Part shown: positions 8,166 to 17,117 of the stretch, in pieces
Layout: each line of letters starts with the position of its first letter
How positions within the stretch are numbered: position 1 is the stretch's first letter
Assembly: GCA_944389195.1 (NCBI GenBank)
Contig: CALXLM010000017.1
Span: forward strand, 1-64,000
Length of the DNA stretch: 64,000 nucleotides
Source of the DNA: an uncultured Opitutales bacterium
GTDB lineage: Bacteria; Verrucomicrobiota; Verrucomicrobiia; Opitutales; Intestinicryptomonadaceae
Direction: 5' to 3'
Made by a program: the position numbers and the translations under genes
The notes under the pieces: model-generated
Databases searched by the model: none
What the model was told of the DNA's origin: nothing
Seen by the model: the letters and a program-made list of their open reading frames with translations, nothing else

Positions 8166-9314
8166 ATGGCAGAGGAAGATTTTTACAGCGTTTTGGGCGT
8201 GTCTAAAAATGCGACAGCCCAGGAAATAAAGAAAGCCTACAGAAAACTCGCACTTAAGTACCACCCCGACCACAATCCGGGCGACAAGTCGGCAGAGGAA
8301 AAATTCAAAAAGGTTTCGGAGGCTTACGAAGTTCTTTCCAACGACGAAAAGCGCGCCAAATACGACCAGTTTGGGCATGCCGCTTTTGCGCAGGGCGGCG
8401 CGGCATATTCCCAGGGAGGTTTCGGTGGCTTTCAGGATCCTTTCGACGTTTTCCGCGAGGTCTTCGGAGGCGGCGGAGGAGGAGGCGCGGCCTTTTACGA
8501 TTTCTTCGGAGGCGGCGGAGGAGGAGGATACGACGAGCCTGAACGCGGTTCCGATATTCGCGCCGAAATCGAGGTTTCGCTTGAAGAGGCGGCAAATGGC
8601 ACAAGCCGCACTATAAGATACAATAGAATGGTGGTGTGTTCCGAATGCGGGGGCAGCGGTTCCAAAGACGGTTCAGGCGGAAGAAAAACGTGTTCCAAGT
8701 GTAAAGGTTCGGGGCAGGTCAGAATGGCGCAAGGCCCCATCAGATTTACACAGCCGTGCCCAGATTGCGGCGGCACGGGAACTGTCATAGAAAATCCGTG
8801 CCCGAAATGTGGTGGTACAGGACGCACAAAAGAGCGCAATGAGATTAAGATAGACATACCTGCGGGCGTTTATACGGGATCTCGTCTGCGCAAGGCGGGA
8901 GCCGGAAACGCCGGATACAACGGTGGCGGATACGGTGATTTGTATGTGGTAATTTACGTTTCTCCAAACCCAAAGTTTGAACGGGACGGAAACGACCTTT
9001 ATACCGATATTAAAATAAAATTCACCCTTGCGGCGCTCGGGGGCCAAGTGGAAATAGAAACACTTACCGGAAAGGCGGTTTTGAAAATTCCCGCCGGAAC
9101 CCAGCCGAATTCCGCTTTGCGAATGAGGGGACTAGGCATGCCGAATCTTCGCGGCGGCGCAAAGGGAGACCTTTATGTTCGCGTAAACGTCGAGGTTCCA
9201 CAAAAGCTTACCGACGAACAGCGCAAAAAACTCGAAGAGTTCGCCATATTGTGCGGAGACGATAAAATATCGCCGAAACAGCAGTCCGAACCATTCTATA
9301 AGAAATTCTTTTAA
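8166..9314 (+). CDS. dnaJ: Chaperone DnaJ (type I Hsp40)
   Basis: DnaJ delivers substrates to DnaK and stimulates its ATPase. The 382 residues show the J domain (residues 1-70, with the catalytic YHPDHNP loop holding HPD), a Gly/Phe region rich in glycine runs at about 75-120, four zinc motifs ([32 protein letters not shown]) and the two C-terminal substrate domains ending in AILCGDDKI. Length is standard for type I. The glycine region contains a perfect 25-base duplication. It is the last gene of the run starting at infA or at rodZ, and a clear terminator follows. Confidence 0.97.
   Translation: MAEEDFYSVLGVSKNATAQEIKKAYRKLALKYHPDHNPGDKSAEEKFKKVSEAYEVLSNDEKRAKYDQFGHAAFAQGGAAYSQGGFGGFQDPFDVFREVFGGGGGGGAAFYDFFGGGGGGGYDEPERGSDIRAEIEVSLEEAANGTSRTIRYNRMVVCSECGGSGSKDGSGGRKTCSKCKGSGQVRMAQGPIRFTQPCPDCGGTGTVIENPCPKCGGTGRTKERNEIKIDIPAGVYTGSRLRKAGAGNAGYNGGGYGDLYVVIYVSPNPKFERDGNDLYTDIKIKFTLAALGGQVEIETLTGKAVLKIPAGTQPNSALRMRGLGMPNLRGGAKGDLYVRVNVEVPQKLTDEQRKKLEEFAILCGDDKISPKQQSEPFYKKFF
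8461..8527 (+). repeat. 25-base direct repeat inside dnaJ
   Basis: The segments 8461-8485 and 8503-8527 are identical over 25 bases and encode two copies of a Phe-Phe/Val-Phe-Gly-Gly-Gly type glycine run in the Gly/Phe linker. It is a likely slippage or recombination site that would keep the reading frame only in steps of 42 bases. It is explained by the linker composition and is not a mobile element. Confidence 0.85.
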
Positions 9315-9354
9315 CTGTTTCGCGCAACCCTGGGTCTGCACGGTTTAAAAAATT

Positions 9355-9393
9355 ATGCGGGCGTCGCTTCGTTTCGGCGTCCGCATGTTTTTT
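9355..9393 (+). terminator. Rho-independent terminator after dnaJ
   Basis: A 12-base-pair stem (ATGCGGGCGTCG at 9355-9366 pairing with CGGCGTCCGCAT at 9375-9386, two G-U wobbles) with an 8-base loop is followed by a T run from 9388. It lies 40 bases after the dnaJ stop. Confidence 0.85.
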
Positions 9394-10351
9394 GCTTTAT
9401 ACCGGCAAGGCCAAAATTGGAAGGGTATATGAAAACTGTTAGGCTGTTTGGCGGTTCTTCTTTTTTCAATTCAAACCAGCCTGCCGCTTAAACGCGGCAA
9501 ATGTTCTGTTCAAGGCAAGACGCATTGGTTTATTTGATTGGGATAGCGGAGGCCGTCGGTATGTTCGCTTTTCAGCGTCTTGATAATTGTTCCGCAATAG
9601 CATCGCTCCAGTGTCACAAATAGTATGCACGCATACCATACACATCTGGTTTCCAATTAATGCGTTTTGCGTTAGGCTATATTTCTGCACTCCGCTATGT
9701 TCCGCGCGCCGTTGTAAGGGAATTTTTGCTCTTTAGAACTAACCGTTCGTTTCGCGGCAAAATGTTCGCGTAAAAAAAACAAATATTCCACAATTTAAAG
9801 CCGCCATTGCAGGCGGTATTTTGATGGCGCTTCCGTCCCCCGGTTAATGTGTGGTGAAATAATAAATTCAAGCTTGGGGAATGGCGGATAGACATGGCGA
9901 AACAGTCGAATAGAACGATATACATCAGCCTAAACGGGAGAACGAAATTATTTTCGGAACGCGATTATATTTAAATGTATTTGAGAAAAATTAAACCCGA
10001 AAAGCTAATTCTAATTGTCGTTTTTAATATCTAAAAACTTTCGGCTAAATTTTCGCTTTCGGTTTGCTATTAAACCATCTGCATGAAGTCTGGCGCGTTG
10101 TGGGAGAGCGGGGGTCGTAGAGTTGCGTTTACAATACAGGGGTCCCAATATGAACTTAATGCGATATGTTTTATTTCTTTAAGCCTGATTTTAACGTTTG
10201 CGCAAATAAGACCGGACTGTAAAAAAATCCGGTTTTTATTTGCGACCTTAAAAGTCCGAGGGTCTTGCTGTTTGGCCTGCGTCTTTCGGCTGATCGTTTT
10301 TTTGCCGTTTTCTGCATTCTGCCGGAATGCAGCAGGCATTATGTAGAATAC
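9394..10351. other. Gene-free stretch, about 960 bases
   Basis: I find no convincing gene here. The open frames are short and have no recognisable domain, good start or codon bias. The stretch holds several small hairpins: TGCCGC/GCGGCA at 9482-9499, and CCGCC/GGCGG around 9811-9826. A long inverted repeat sits at 10201-10244. Two segments, near 9537-9560 and 10103-10126, look alike (about 14 of 17 bases from GGGA), which hints at decayed repeats. It lies between the dnaJ terminator and the 3' end of the PEP-CTERM gene. Confidence 0.6.
10201..10244. repeat. Long inverted repeat with CGCAAATAA arms
   Basis: The left arm 10201-10216 (CGCAAATAAGACCGGA) pairs with the right arm 10228-10244 along its whole length, with one mismatch/bulge and an 11-base A-rich loop. 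It sits 107 bases beyond the stop of the PEP-CTERM gene. There is no T run after it on either strand, so it is not a standard intrinsic terminator; a transcript-end stabiliser is possible. A second hairpin with the same outer arm lies at 16040-16092. Confidence 0.7.
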
Positions 10352-11935
10352 TTATTTAAGCTTTCTGCGTATTCCAAGAATTAAAAGAGACATGGCGCCC
10401 AACACAAACGCCCATTCGGCGGGTTCCGGAACGGCTACGAGCCAGCCTTCGCTGCTTACGGTTATTTCCATAAGTTCGTTCATCGAATTATAGGCGTTTA
10501 CCTTGTCTATTTGGGCCAAAGTTTTTTCGCTGGTTCCGACATATATGCGGTTGTCCATAAAATCGTATATGTCGATAACTTTACCGTTTCCTATTGTTAA
10601 CGTCTGTTCCGGATTGGTAAGGATAATGGTTGAAATGTTGTCGTCCAAGAAAATCTTTAAGTCGTCGGTGGCATATATGTCTTTAAATTTTTGATTGCCC
10701 AAAATATGGATTTCACTGGTATAGTCCGGATACTCTCCGACTGCCGATACTATTCTTACTGGATTGCCGTTTTGGTCGGTAAAACAGTTTTCGGAGGTAA
10801 GATACATATTCGACAATCCCCATAGGATTACGCGGGCGGTTTTGCCTTCGACTTCCGTTAAAATTATTTTAGCATTGTCGTTCATCTTGAGATTTGAAGT
10901 TGTCACGCTGGCGTCGACTCCGGATACGATGTTTCCGCGGAGATCCAGGCGCTCGTCAATTGTCCATTTTGCGTCTCCGTAAATATTTGCGGTACGCCAT
11001 ATTCTTAAGCCGTTATTTTGAGAGGCGGTGGCTTGATTGAACGTGCCGTTTGAATTTACGCTATACATATTCAACTGTGCGGTGGGATTCGTGTTATATA
11101 CGTTGCATGTCCCGTACAAGTTAAAGTAGCTTCCGCCGTTCATGTAAAGAGATCCGTAAATATTTGCGGTTGAATCTGTGCCTATTTGCAGGGTTTTATT
11201 GGTGGAGTATATTGCCCCGGTTTCGCCCAAATTAAGCGTTATCCCCATGAATGTGGTTATGTTGCCGCCCATTCTAAAAGTGCCGTCTATGCTGAGAAGG
11301 CCGTTTCTGGTGGATCCAACCTTTCCCATTGAAATATTGCCGTTCCATGTGACATCAGAGTTTTTGTCAACATAGATTGTGCCGTACATGGAAGAGTTTG
11401 AAACGGTTGTTTTTGTGGCGTTTACGATGGCGGTGATGTTTTTAAAATTAATGGTTTGCTTCTGGTCTGTGCTGGAACTGTCGATTACAAGCTCGTTGCC
11501 GAAATTTACGGTTATTTCAGCCGTATTTGACGCGCTGTTTTGAATGTTTGTGGTTATAAAGTTCTGCTTCCAATATGCGGCGTCGATGGCGGTGGCATCT
11601 TCAGTTGAATTTATATCTATTGTGATAGCGTTTGTGGAGGTATTAGAGGCTATGTTCACACCGCCCTTGCCGTCTTCGGCATTGCTGTCTATGGCAGTTA
11701 TTGAATGTACAACTATATTTATAGCCCTATACATGGGGCCACTCTTTTCAGCTTCGTTTACGGTAGAGTTCAATATGAGGTCCGTGCTTACGCTCGTTCC
11801 AGTAATATTGTTTCTGGTTGCATTTCCGTCTTGTATATAACCGTTAATTGTCACGGTATCGGCAAATAGGCATATATTTGTCAGAAATATTAATATGGTA
11901 AATAATTTAGTATGACATTTCATAATGTTTTGCAT
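10352..11935 (-). CDS. PEP-CTERM-anchored secreted protein, repetitive beta-rich
   Basis: The 527-residue product is an exported surface protein. It opens with a signal peptide (about residues 1-26, with hydrophobic core LFTILIFLTNICLF) and ends with the PEP-CTERM sorting tag: VPEPAEW, a short hydrophobic helix (FVLGAMSLLILGI) and the basic end RRKLK. An exosortase would cut near the PEP motif. The middle is rich in Asn, Thr, Ser and Ile with loose repeats (NIYGS, NLYGTCNVY, TANIYGDA), as in beta-helix adhesins. The gene is visibly more A+T-rich than its neighbours and is flanked by gene-poor DNA. No exosortase gene is in the window. Its precise role is unknown. Confidence 0.85.
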   Translation of the reverse strand: MQNIMKCHTKLFTILIFLTNICLFADTVTINGYIQDGNATRNNITGTSVSTDLILNSTVNEAEKSGPMYRAINIVVHSITAIDSNAEDGKGGVNIASNTSTNAITIDINSTEDATAIDAAYWKQNFITTNIQNSASNTAEITVNFGNELVIDSSSTDQKQTINFKNITAIVNATKTTVSNSSMYGTIYVDKNSDVTWNGNISMGKVGSTRNGLLSIDGTFRMGGNITTFMGITLNLGETGAIYSTNKTLQIGTDSTANIYGSLYMNGGSYFNLYGTCNVYNTNPTAQLNMYSVNSNGTFNQATASQNNGLRIWRTANIYGDAKWTIDERLDLRGNIVSGVDASVTTSNLKMNDNAKIILTEVEGKTARVILWGLSNMYLTSENCFTDQNGNPVRIVSAVGEYPDYTSEIHILGNQKFKDIYATDDLKIFLDDNISTIILTNPEQTLTIGNGKVIDIYDFMDNRIYVGTSEKTLAQIDKVNAYNSMNELMEITVSSEGWLVAVPEPAEWAFVLGAMSLLILGIRRKLK

Positions 11936-12299
11936 GTATGTAAAACCGTTTTTGAATATAATACTTTTTTAATCGAAAGGATATTAATTAACAAGTATTT
12001 GATAAATTGTTTTTTTTAAACTGTTTAATGGAATAAATATTTTGATTATTAATAAATTAAAAAATTACATATAAGCGTAGATGAGCGGCTGCAGGCTTGT
12101 TTTTTTGAATATTTGCCCCTCAATAAGCAAAAAATGCGCTTAACGGCATGTTTAACCGAACTTAAGCACATTGCGTTAAAGCGAGCCGCCTTATGCTAAT
12201 CCAGAGCGCGAAAAGTTAAATGGACGCGCGGCAATTTTATGTTGTCTTGGAGGTTGTTTTGTATCAATTTTAGGAGTTAAAGATGATTAAAATTTGAAG
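11936..12299. other. A+T-rich divergent intergenic region
   Basis: This region separates the PEP-CTERM gene (minus) from the dehydratase gene (plus) and must hold both promoters. It is very A+T-rich from 11940 to 12070. An imperfect stem pairs CGCTTAACG near 12137 with CGTTAAAGCG near 12173. I cannot assign a firm promoter. A GGAG at about 12272 is too far from the ATG at 12300 to be its ribosome site. Confidence 0.5.
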
Positions 12300-12764
12300 A
12301 TGGACGACTCTCACCAATTTTTTTCAAAAAGCGACGTTTTATCTATAATGCCCCAACAGCCTCCGTTTCTTTTTTTGGACGAGGCGGAGTATTTCGGCGG
12401 AAACATTATCGGGCGATATAGAATAAAGGAAACAGAAGTGTTCTTCGACGGACATTTTAAAGGAAATCCCGTTTTTCCCGGAACTTTGATGCTCGAGGCT
12501 CTCGGGCAGCTTTGTGTGCTTGCGCTTGTGAGGGGAGTTTTCCCGGGAATGCCTAAACCGGCAGACCCGAAAAAAATCTTCTTTACGTCGGCGGACGGCG
12601 GAAGATGCATGAGGATATGCCGTCCCGGTGACTTGTTGGAAATTAAGGCTAAGGCGCTGAAAATAAGGCGGCCAATAGCAAGTTTCGAAGCGTCGATGAC
12701 CTCTAACGGCGAGCGTGCGGCGTTCTGCGAAAAGTTGACACTCACATTTGATTTTATATCTTGA
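12300..12764 (+). CDS. FabZ-like 3-hydroxyacyl-ACP dehydratase
   Basis: This 154-residue hot-dog-fold protein should dehydrate 3-hydroxyacyl-ACP. The ATG at 12300 is preferred over the TTG two codons upstream. The family signature is clear: PPFLFLDE at 21-28, then GHFKGNPVFPGTLMLEALGQ at 51-70, which contains the catalytic His52 and Glu66. It is followed after 6 bases by a ketosynthase and then a Kdo transferase. A dedicated dehydratase/ketosynthase pair next to an LPS gene suggests acyl chains for an envelope lipid rather than bulk fatty acids, but this could also be the housekeeping fabZ. Confidence 0.85.
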   Translation: MDDSHQFFSKSDVLSIMPQQPPFLFLDEAEYFGGNIIGRYRIKETEVFFDGHFKGNPVFPGTLMLEALGQLCVLALVRGVFPGMPKPADPKKIFFTSADGGRCMRICRPGDLLEIKAKALKIRRPIASFEASMTSNGERAAFCEKLTLTFDFIS

Positions 12765-12770
12765 TTTAAT

Positions 12771-14036
12771 ATGGAAAAAAACAGCGTCGTAATTACTGGA
12801 CTCGGTTTTGTCACGAGCATAGGAAACGATATAAATTCGGTTTTCGACAGCCTTGTCGAACTGAGGAACGGCATAGAAATCTATGACCAGTTTGCCGACG
12901 ATAAAATACCCGTTAAATGTGTCGGAACTATCAAGCATTTCGACACACGCAGTTTCGATCCCGAGGATTGGACGTATCCTCCCGAATACCGCATACGCCG
13001 CGACATATTGCGCTCGTTGCCGCCGCACGGGTTGTATGCCTATTGCGCAATGAAGCAGGCTATAGACGACGCTCGGCTTTCGGAGTCCGACGTTTCGAAC
13101 GTTTCAACCGGCATGTACACGGCTTCGGCTGGCTCCACCGGCATGTTGTACCATAATATGCAGCAGTTGGACAAGAGGGGAGTGATGCGTTCGAATCCCC
13201 TTGGGATTGTCGCCTCGATTGTGGGTACGCTTTCTTTTAATCTCGTTTCTGCTTTTAAAATAAAGGGGGCAAGTTGCGGATTTGCGTCGGCATGTGCCAG
13301 CAGTTCGCATGCAATGGGGTTTGCCTACGACGAAATCGCATGGGGCAGGCAGGACAGGATGTTTGTCGTAGGTGGCGAGGACGGCGATTCCCGCACACTC
13401 CTTCCCTTTGCGGGAATGCGCGCCTTGAGCACCAACCCCGATCCGGAGACGGCATCGAGGCCGTTCGACAAGAACCGCGACGGCTTTGTGGGTTGCGGAG
13501 GAGCGGTTGTTGCGGTTCTTGAAAACGAGGCCGTTGCGAGGGAAAGAGGGGCGAAAATTTACGCGCGCATGCGCGGGTGGGGGCAGGCGAGCGACGGATA
13601 TAACGTTGCCATACCCCATCCGGAGGGGGTGGGTGTGGTAAACGCTTCGTTGACCGCCCTTAAAAATTCCGGCATAACAGCATGCGATATAGACTATCTT
13701 AACGCGCATGCTACGTCCACCCCGATAGGCGACGCGGCGGAATTAAAGGCTATTAAGGCGGTTTTCGGCTCGAATAAAAATTTAAAAATCAGCAGCACAA
13801 AGGCGATTACCGGACACGGGTTATCGCTTACGGGAGTGATGGAGGCAGCTTTTTGTGCGCTCGCATTGGATCGGGGATTTACGCCCGGTTCTGCGCATAT
13901 CGAAAATCTCGACGATGTTGCAGAGGGGCTTAATATTGTCCGAAACACGGAGTTTGACTCTCCTAAGACGGCGGTTTCTTTAAGCAGCGGTTTCGGAGGC
14001 GCGAACACCGCCGTAGTTTTGGAAAAGTGCGAATAA
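12771..14036 (+). CDS. Beta-ketoacyl-ACP synthase (KAS I/II type)
   Basis: The 421-residue thiolase-fold enzyme elongates acyl-ACP by condensation with malonyl-ACP. The catalytic triad is complete: Cys175 in SACASSSH, His313 in NAHATSTP and His349 in TGHGLSLTG. The C-terminal GFGGANTAVVL is also typical. Compared with ordinary FabF it has a longer N-terminal insert at about residues 40-85 (PEDWTYPPEYRIRRD). It lies between the FabZ-like gene and waaA and overlaps waaA by one base (TAATG). No acyl carrier protein is encoded here. Whether it is FabB-like, FabF-like or a specialised KAS cannot be settled by eye. Confidence 0.85.
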   Translation: MEKNSVVITGLGFVTSIGNDINSVFDSLVELRNGIEIYDQFADDKIPVKCVGTIKHFDTRSFDPEDWTYPPEYRIRRDILRSLPPHGLYAYCAMKQAIDDARLSESDVSNVSTGMYTASAGSTGMLYHNMQQLDKRGVMRSNPLGIVASIVGTLSFNLVSAFKIKGASCGFASACASSSHAMGFAYDEIAWGRQDRMFVVGGEDGDSRTLLPFAGMRALSTNPDPETASRPFDKNRDGFVGCGGAVVAVLENEAVARERGAKIYARMRGWGQASDGYNVAIPHPEGVGVVNASLTALKNSGITACDIDYLNAHATSTPIGDAAELKAIKAVFGSNKNLKISSTKAITGHGLSLTGVMEAAFCALALDRGFTPGSAHIENLDDVAEGLNIVRNTEFDSPKTAVSLSSGFGGANTAVVLEKCE

Positions 14037-15322
14037 TGATTTGGCTTTACAGGCTTTTATTTGTACCGTCGTTTATTTTGGCGTTCCCTTATTATGCTCT
14101 TAGAATGCTGAAACGCGGAGGATATTCGAAGGATTTTTCGCACCGTTTCGGGGGGCAAAAGCGTCTTCCGCCAGTAGGGGAGGGTAAAAAGCGCATTTGG
14201 ATTCAGGCCGTCAGTGTGGGCGAAGTCGAGGCATTGTCGTCGCTTATAGAAAAACTGTCTGGCGTTGATTCCATAGAGGTTGTGGTCACAACTACGACAA
14301 GCACAGCATATAAAATTTTGCGCGAAAAATATGCCGGGAAATGCTATTATGTGGGGGTGTTCCCGATAGATTTTTGGCCATTCAGCAAGCGTGCGTGGAA
14401 CAGGCTGAATCCGGACGTTTGCGCTCTTATGGAAGGCGAACTGTGGCCGGAACATATACATCAGGCGAAGTCGAGGGGTCGCAAACTTTTGCTTTTAAAC
14501 GCCCGCATGTCAGACAGGTCGTTTTCGAGATATTCAATGATTCCACGCATTGCCAAAAGGCTTCTTGGTAAATTTTCGGCGATATGCGCCTCGAGCAGAT
14601 TTGATGCGGATCGTTTTGTGAAGCTTTTGGGAACGTCTTCAAATTCGATTTGCTGCATAGGCAATATGAAGTTTGATTCCAAACCTGCAACAGTTCTCGA
14701 CGAACGCGGGAGGGAGGCGTTGCGCTCGGAAATGGGGTTCGATAAAAATTCCTTCGTGTTGCTCGGATCTTCTACATGGCCGGGCGAGGAGGAAATGCTG
14801 ATAGAGGCGATGGACAAACTTAGAAAAGACGGAATGGATTGCCGCCTTTTATTAGTGCCCCGGCACGCTGAGCGCAGGGCACACATCAAGCAGCTGTTGT
14901 CGGGGTATCCGCATTGCGTAAGGAGCGAAGGTGTATCTGCCGGCGCCGGCACGCTGATATATCTTGCCGACACTACGGGTGAGCTTCGCACTCTTGCGCA
15001 GGTTGCCGATTTGGCTTTTATAGGCAAGAGCCTTCCTCCAAACGTCGGGGGGCAGACTCCCATCGACTGCGCGGCGCTCGGTATCCCAATCGTTTACGGT
15101 CCGAATATGACTAATTTCCGAAGGGCGTGCGAGACGCTTGAACGCGAAGGCGCAGTTATAAAGGCTTTGTCGCGTTCTGTTGCGGTGTCAGAGATAACCA
15201 GGCTTGCGCACGATTCTGAATTGAGGAATATTTTGTCTAAGAAAGCCAAGAAGTGGCATTCGTCAAATGTGGGGGCTTCTGATAGGGCTTACGATGTAAT
15301 AATGAAAACGTTATTCGATTAG
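14036..15322 (+). CDS. waaA: 3-deoxy-D-manno-octulosonic acid (Kdo) transferase
   Basis: This family GT30 enzyme attaches Kdo to lipid A at the inner membrane, and it marks the cell as an LPS maker. The start at 14036 gives a TAATG junction with the ketosynthase gene; a GTG 9 bases upstream is possible. The 428-residue product has an N-terminal membrane anchor (WLYRLLFVPSFILAFPYYAL), the WIQAVSVGEVEA motif with the catalytic Glu, TTTTSTAYKI, ALMEGELWPE, LNARMSDRSFSRY, VLGSSTWPGEEE, LVPRHAERR and the late FIGKSLPPNVGGQTPIDCAALG. All are GT30 hallmarks. How many Kdo units it adds is unknown. Confidence 0.92.
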   Translation: MIWLYRLLFVPSFILAFPYYALRMLKRGGYSKDFSHRFGGQKRLPPVGEGKKRIWIQAVSVGEVEALSSLIEKLSGVDSIEVVVTTTTSTAYKILREKYAGKCYYVGVFPIDFWPFSKRAWNRLNPDVCALMEGELWPEHIHQAKSRGRKLLLLNARMSDRSFSRYSMIPRIAKRLLGKFSAICASSRFDADRFVKLLGTSSNSICCIGNMKFDSKPATVLDERGREALRSEMGFDKNSFVLLGSSTWPGEEEMLIEAMDKLRKDGMDCRLLLVPRHAERRAHIKQLLSGYPHCVRSEGVSAGAGTLIYLADTTGELRTLAQVADLAFIGKSLPPNVGGQTPIDCAALGIPIVYGPNMTNFRRACETLEREGAVIKALSRSVAVSEITRLAHDSELRNILSKKAKKWHSSNVGASDRAYDVIMKTLFD

Positions 15323-16115
15323 GATAATATTTTTTTGCGGTTTTGCTTATATCAGGCTGTTGCAATCAATATGGCTAAGCGTTTAGTTTTTGATATAATC
15401 CAAGAGATGTTTTTTAATAAGTTTATTTGATGCATTAAATAGTAAAATTTGATATTTAATTTGCGGGCGATAAATAGGGAAATTTGTCAATTATTTTGTA
15501 GATACTTGCGATTTGGTTGGGCATTCAAAAACACTTAATTTTTAAATTCAGTTTCCCGTTTTATAGGGTTTATTGAGGTGATTTTGTCGGTGTTGGCTGT
15601 GTTGTTTGGAAAAGCGTCGGCAAATCCTTACAGACGAAACCGATGCGCCGAATAAACTTTGCATATTTTGGAATTATGTCGTATTACAAGTTTTCTTACA
15701 TTCGCCGGAGCGGCATCGCACAGGAACCGCATGCGGTATTGCGGAGAACCCAGGGTATAGTGTCAGATAGATTTGAATTTAGGCGTTTGCACTCGCTTTT
15801 AATTTGCGAGAAAATAATTTCTCTATTGTCGGCGGATATATCGAGATTATTAGGCAAATAGCCTTTATTTAAATCATTTAATTTTGCTTGATATATAAAA
15901 GGCATCGCCTTGCAATGCAAAGAATTTTGTCGCTCGGGAGCCGTCTTCGTGCCAATAAATTACCCTATAAGCTTACCCCTACCAAGGACAAACTGATACT
16001 TTGCCAACCTTGCCATGTTGCATTTGTTGCAAAATTGGCAAATTTCGCAAATAAAAATAAACAATTTTATTTATTTTTATTTGCGAAAATTTAAGGAGGC
16101 GAAACCTCACAACCC
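15323..16115. other. Gene-poor region with hairpins downstream of waaA
   Basis: About 790 bases contain no supportable gene. The longest frames (around 15643-15920) have no domain or codon signal. The first half is A+T-rich. TTTGCCAA at 16000-16007 pairs with TTGGCAAA at 16035-16042, and a 22-base-pair hairpin follows at 16040-16092. I see no terminator directly after waaA. Confidence 0.55.
16040..16092. repeat. Near-perfect 22-base-pair inverted repeat
   Basis: The left arm 16040-16061 pairs with the right arm 16070-16092, with one extra base and an 8-base loop. The arms are A+T-rich around a CGCAAATAA core, the same core as the hairpin at 10201-10244. It lies just beyond the tRNA-Thr terminator on the minus strand, and overlaps another shorter inverted repeat (16000-16042). 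Confidence 0.8.
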
Positions 16116-16152
16116 ATAAAAATAGAGGCTTTCCGGGGGGAAGCCTCTATTT
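16116..16152 (-). terminator. Rho-independent terminator of tRNA-Thr
   Basis: A perfect 12-base-pair stem (16120-16131 with 16141-16152, AAATAGAGGCTT arm) with a 9-base G/C loop is followed on the minus strand by TTTTTAT. It begins 6 bases after the tRNA 3' end. Confidence 0.9.
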
Positions 16153-16157
16153 AAAAG

Positions 16158-16233
<76 letters not shown>

Positions 16234-16349
16234 GTATAAATTTCCGTACACAAAATATTATTACAGCGCCTTTGCAAGCATTTTTTGAGTCCGGACAACT
16301 TCAAAATCAGGTTATATGGATTTTTTTCAATATTTCGGTAAAACGTTTT

Positions 16350-16688
16350 TTACCATTTTTTAAATACGAAAAACACCGCCAGTATCATCAGTATGAATCC
16401 GACTGTATAGTTCCATTTAAACTCCTCTTTGAGGTAAACAACGGAAAAAACGGCGAATACCGTTAACGTTATTACTTCTTGCAGTGTCTTTAGATGCGCC
16501 GCATCCCAGTATGCGTGCCCGATCCTGTTGGCCGGAACTTGCAGACAGTACTCAAAAAACGCAATTCCCCAACTTACAACAACCGCAATCCATAGTGGGG
16601 CGCTTTTAAATTTTAAATGTCCGTACCACGCGAACATCATAAATATGTTTGACAGCGTAAGCAACGCTATCGGAGCTATGTATTTCAT
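16350..16688 (-). CDS. DMT-family small membrane protein (DUF486)
   Basis: The 112-residue product has four hydrophobic helices and matches the DUF486 group of the drug/metabolite transporter superfamily. The visible signature is the run F-M-M-F-A-W-Y-G-H-L-K in the first helix and loop, the conserved W-G-I-A-F-F-E-Y-C-L-Q-V-P-A-N-R-I-G centre, then L-K-T-L-Q-E-V-I-T-L and K-W-N-Y near the last helix. Substrate and function are unknown. It is the last gene of the panC-nadB-apt-lipoprotein run, 5 bases after the lipoprotein stop. Confidence 0.85.
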   Translation of the reverse strand: MKYIAPIALLTLSNIFMMFAWYGHLKFKSAPLWIAVVVSWGIAFFEYCLQVPANRIGHAYWDAAHLKTLQEVITLTVFAVFSVVYLKEEFKWNYTVGFILMILAVFFVFKKW

Positions 16689-16693
16689 GAAAA

Positions 16694-17116
16694 TTATTTC
16701 TTCTTAATTGCCATTCCGCGGTATTTTATGTACGAGCGTATCGTATTTGTCTCAATGGGATATCCGTAATAGTCGAGAGTTATCCTCGGAAAATCCTCCG
16801 CCGACGATTGCGAGGTCATTATTATCAGTCCGTCCGCTCCGATTTCCCCGGCTTTTTCTCGCATTACACGGTATATCCGCGGCTCGTCGGCAAAAGAAGA
16901 AGGCGTTTCAAACGTGACCATGCCAAGTTCCACATATTTGTACGGGGGCTTCTTTGTTATGAAAAGTTCCACCTTGTCGGCGGGAATATGTTCGCCGAAA
17001 CGTTCGGGGCTGTCGGATTTAAGGGGATAGAAGTTTGCCTCAGGCGTTCCGCACCCGCAAAGCAGCGCCAAATACAAAGCCGCCTGCACCTCAATAACTA
17101 TGCTTTTTAGTTTCAT
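16694..17116 (-). CDS. Small predicted lipoprotein of unknown function
   Basis: The 140-residue product starts with a signal sequence (MKLKSIVIEVQAALYLALLCGCG) in which LLCGC or LCGCG can serve as a lipobox, so it is probably an envelope lipoprotein. The mature part contains Y-K-Y-V-E-L-G-M-V-T-F-E-T and M-R-E-K-A-G-E-I-G-A-D-G-L-I-I-M, a pattern shared by several small YbjQ/DUF-like lipoproteins in which a helix ends in GADG before a beta strand. I do not recognise a specific family. It sits one base after apt and 5 bases before the DUF486 gene. Confidence 0.7.
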   Translation of the reverse strand: MKLKSIVIEVQAALYLALLCGCGTPEANFYPLKSDSPERFGEHIPADKVELFITKKPPYKYVELGMVTFETPSSFADEPRIYRVMREKAGEIGADGLIIMTSQSSAEDFPRITLDYYGYPIETNTIRSYIKYRGMAIKKK

Positions 17117-17117
17117 A

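Noticed and set aside
8457-8530. Short repeats in dnaJ as a possible CRISPR or mobile element
   Set aside because: The two copies code for the Gly/Phe linker of DnaJ in frame. The spacing and number do not fit an array. No CRISPR array is seen anywhere in the window.
9466-9925. Short minus-strand frames of 74 and 76 codons in the gene-free stretch
   Set aside because: They have no ribosome site, no domain and atypical composition. I could not connect them with a transposase or other known gene.
15643-15920. Short frames on both strands after waaA
   Set aside because: No conserved motif, no codon bias, and they overlap each other on opposite strands.
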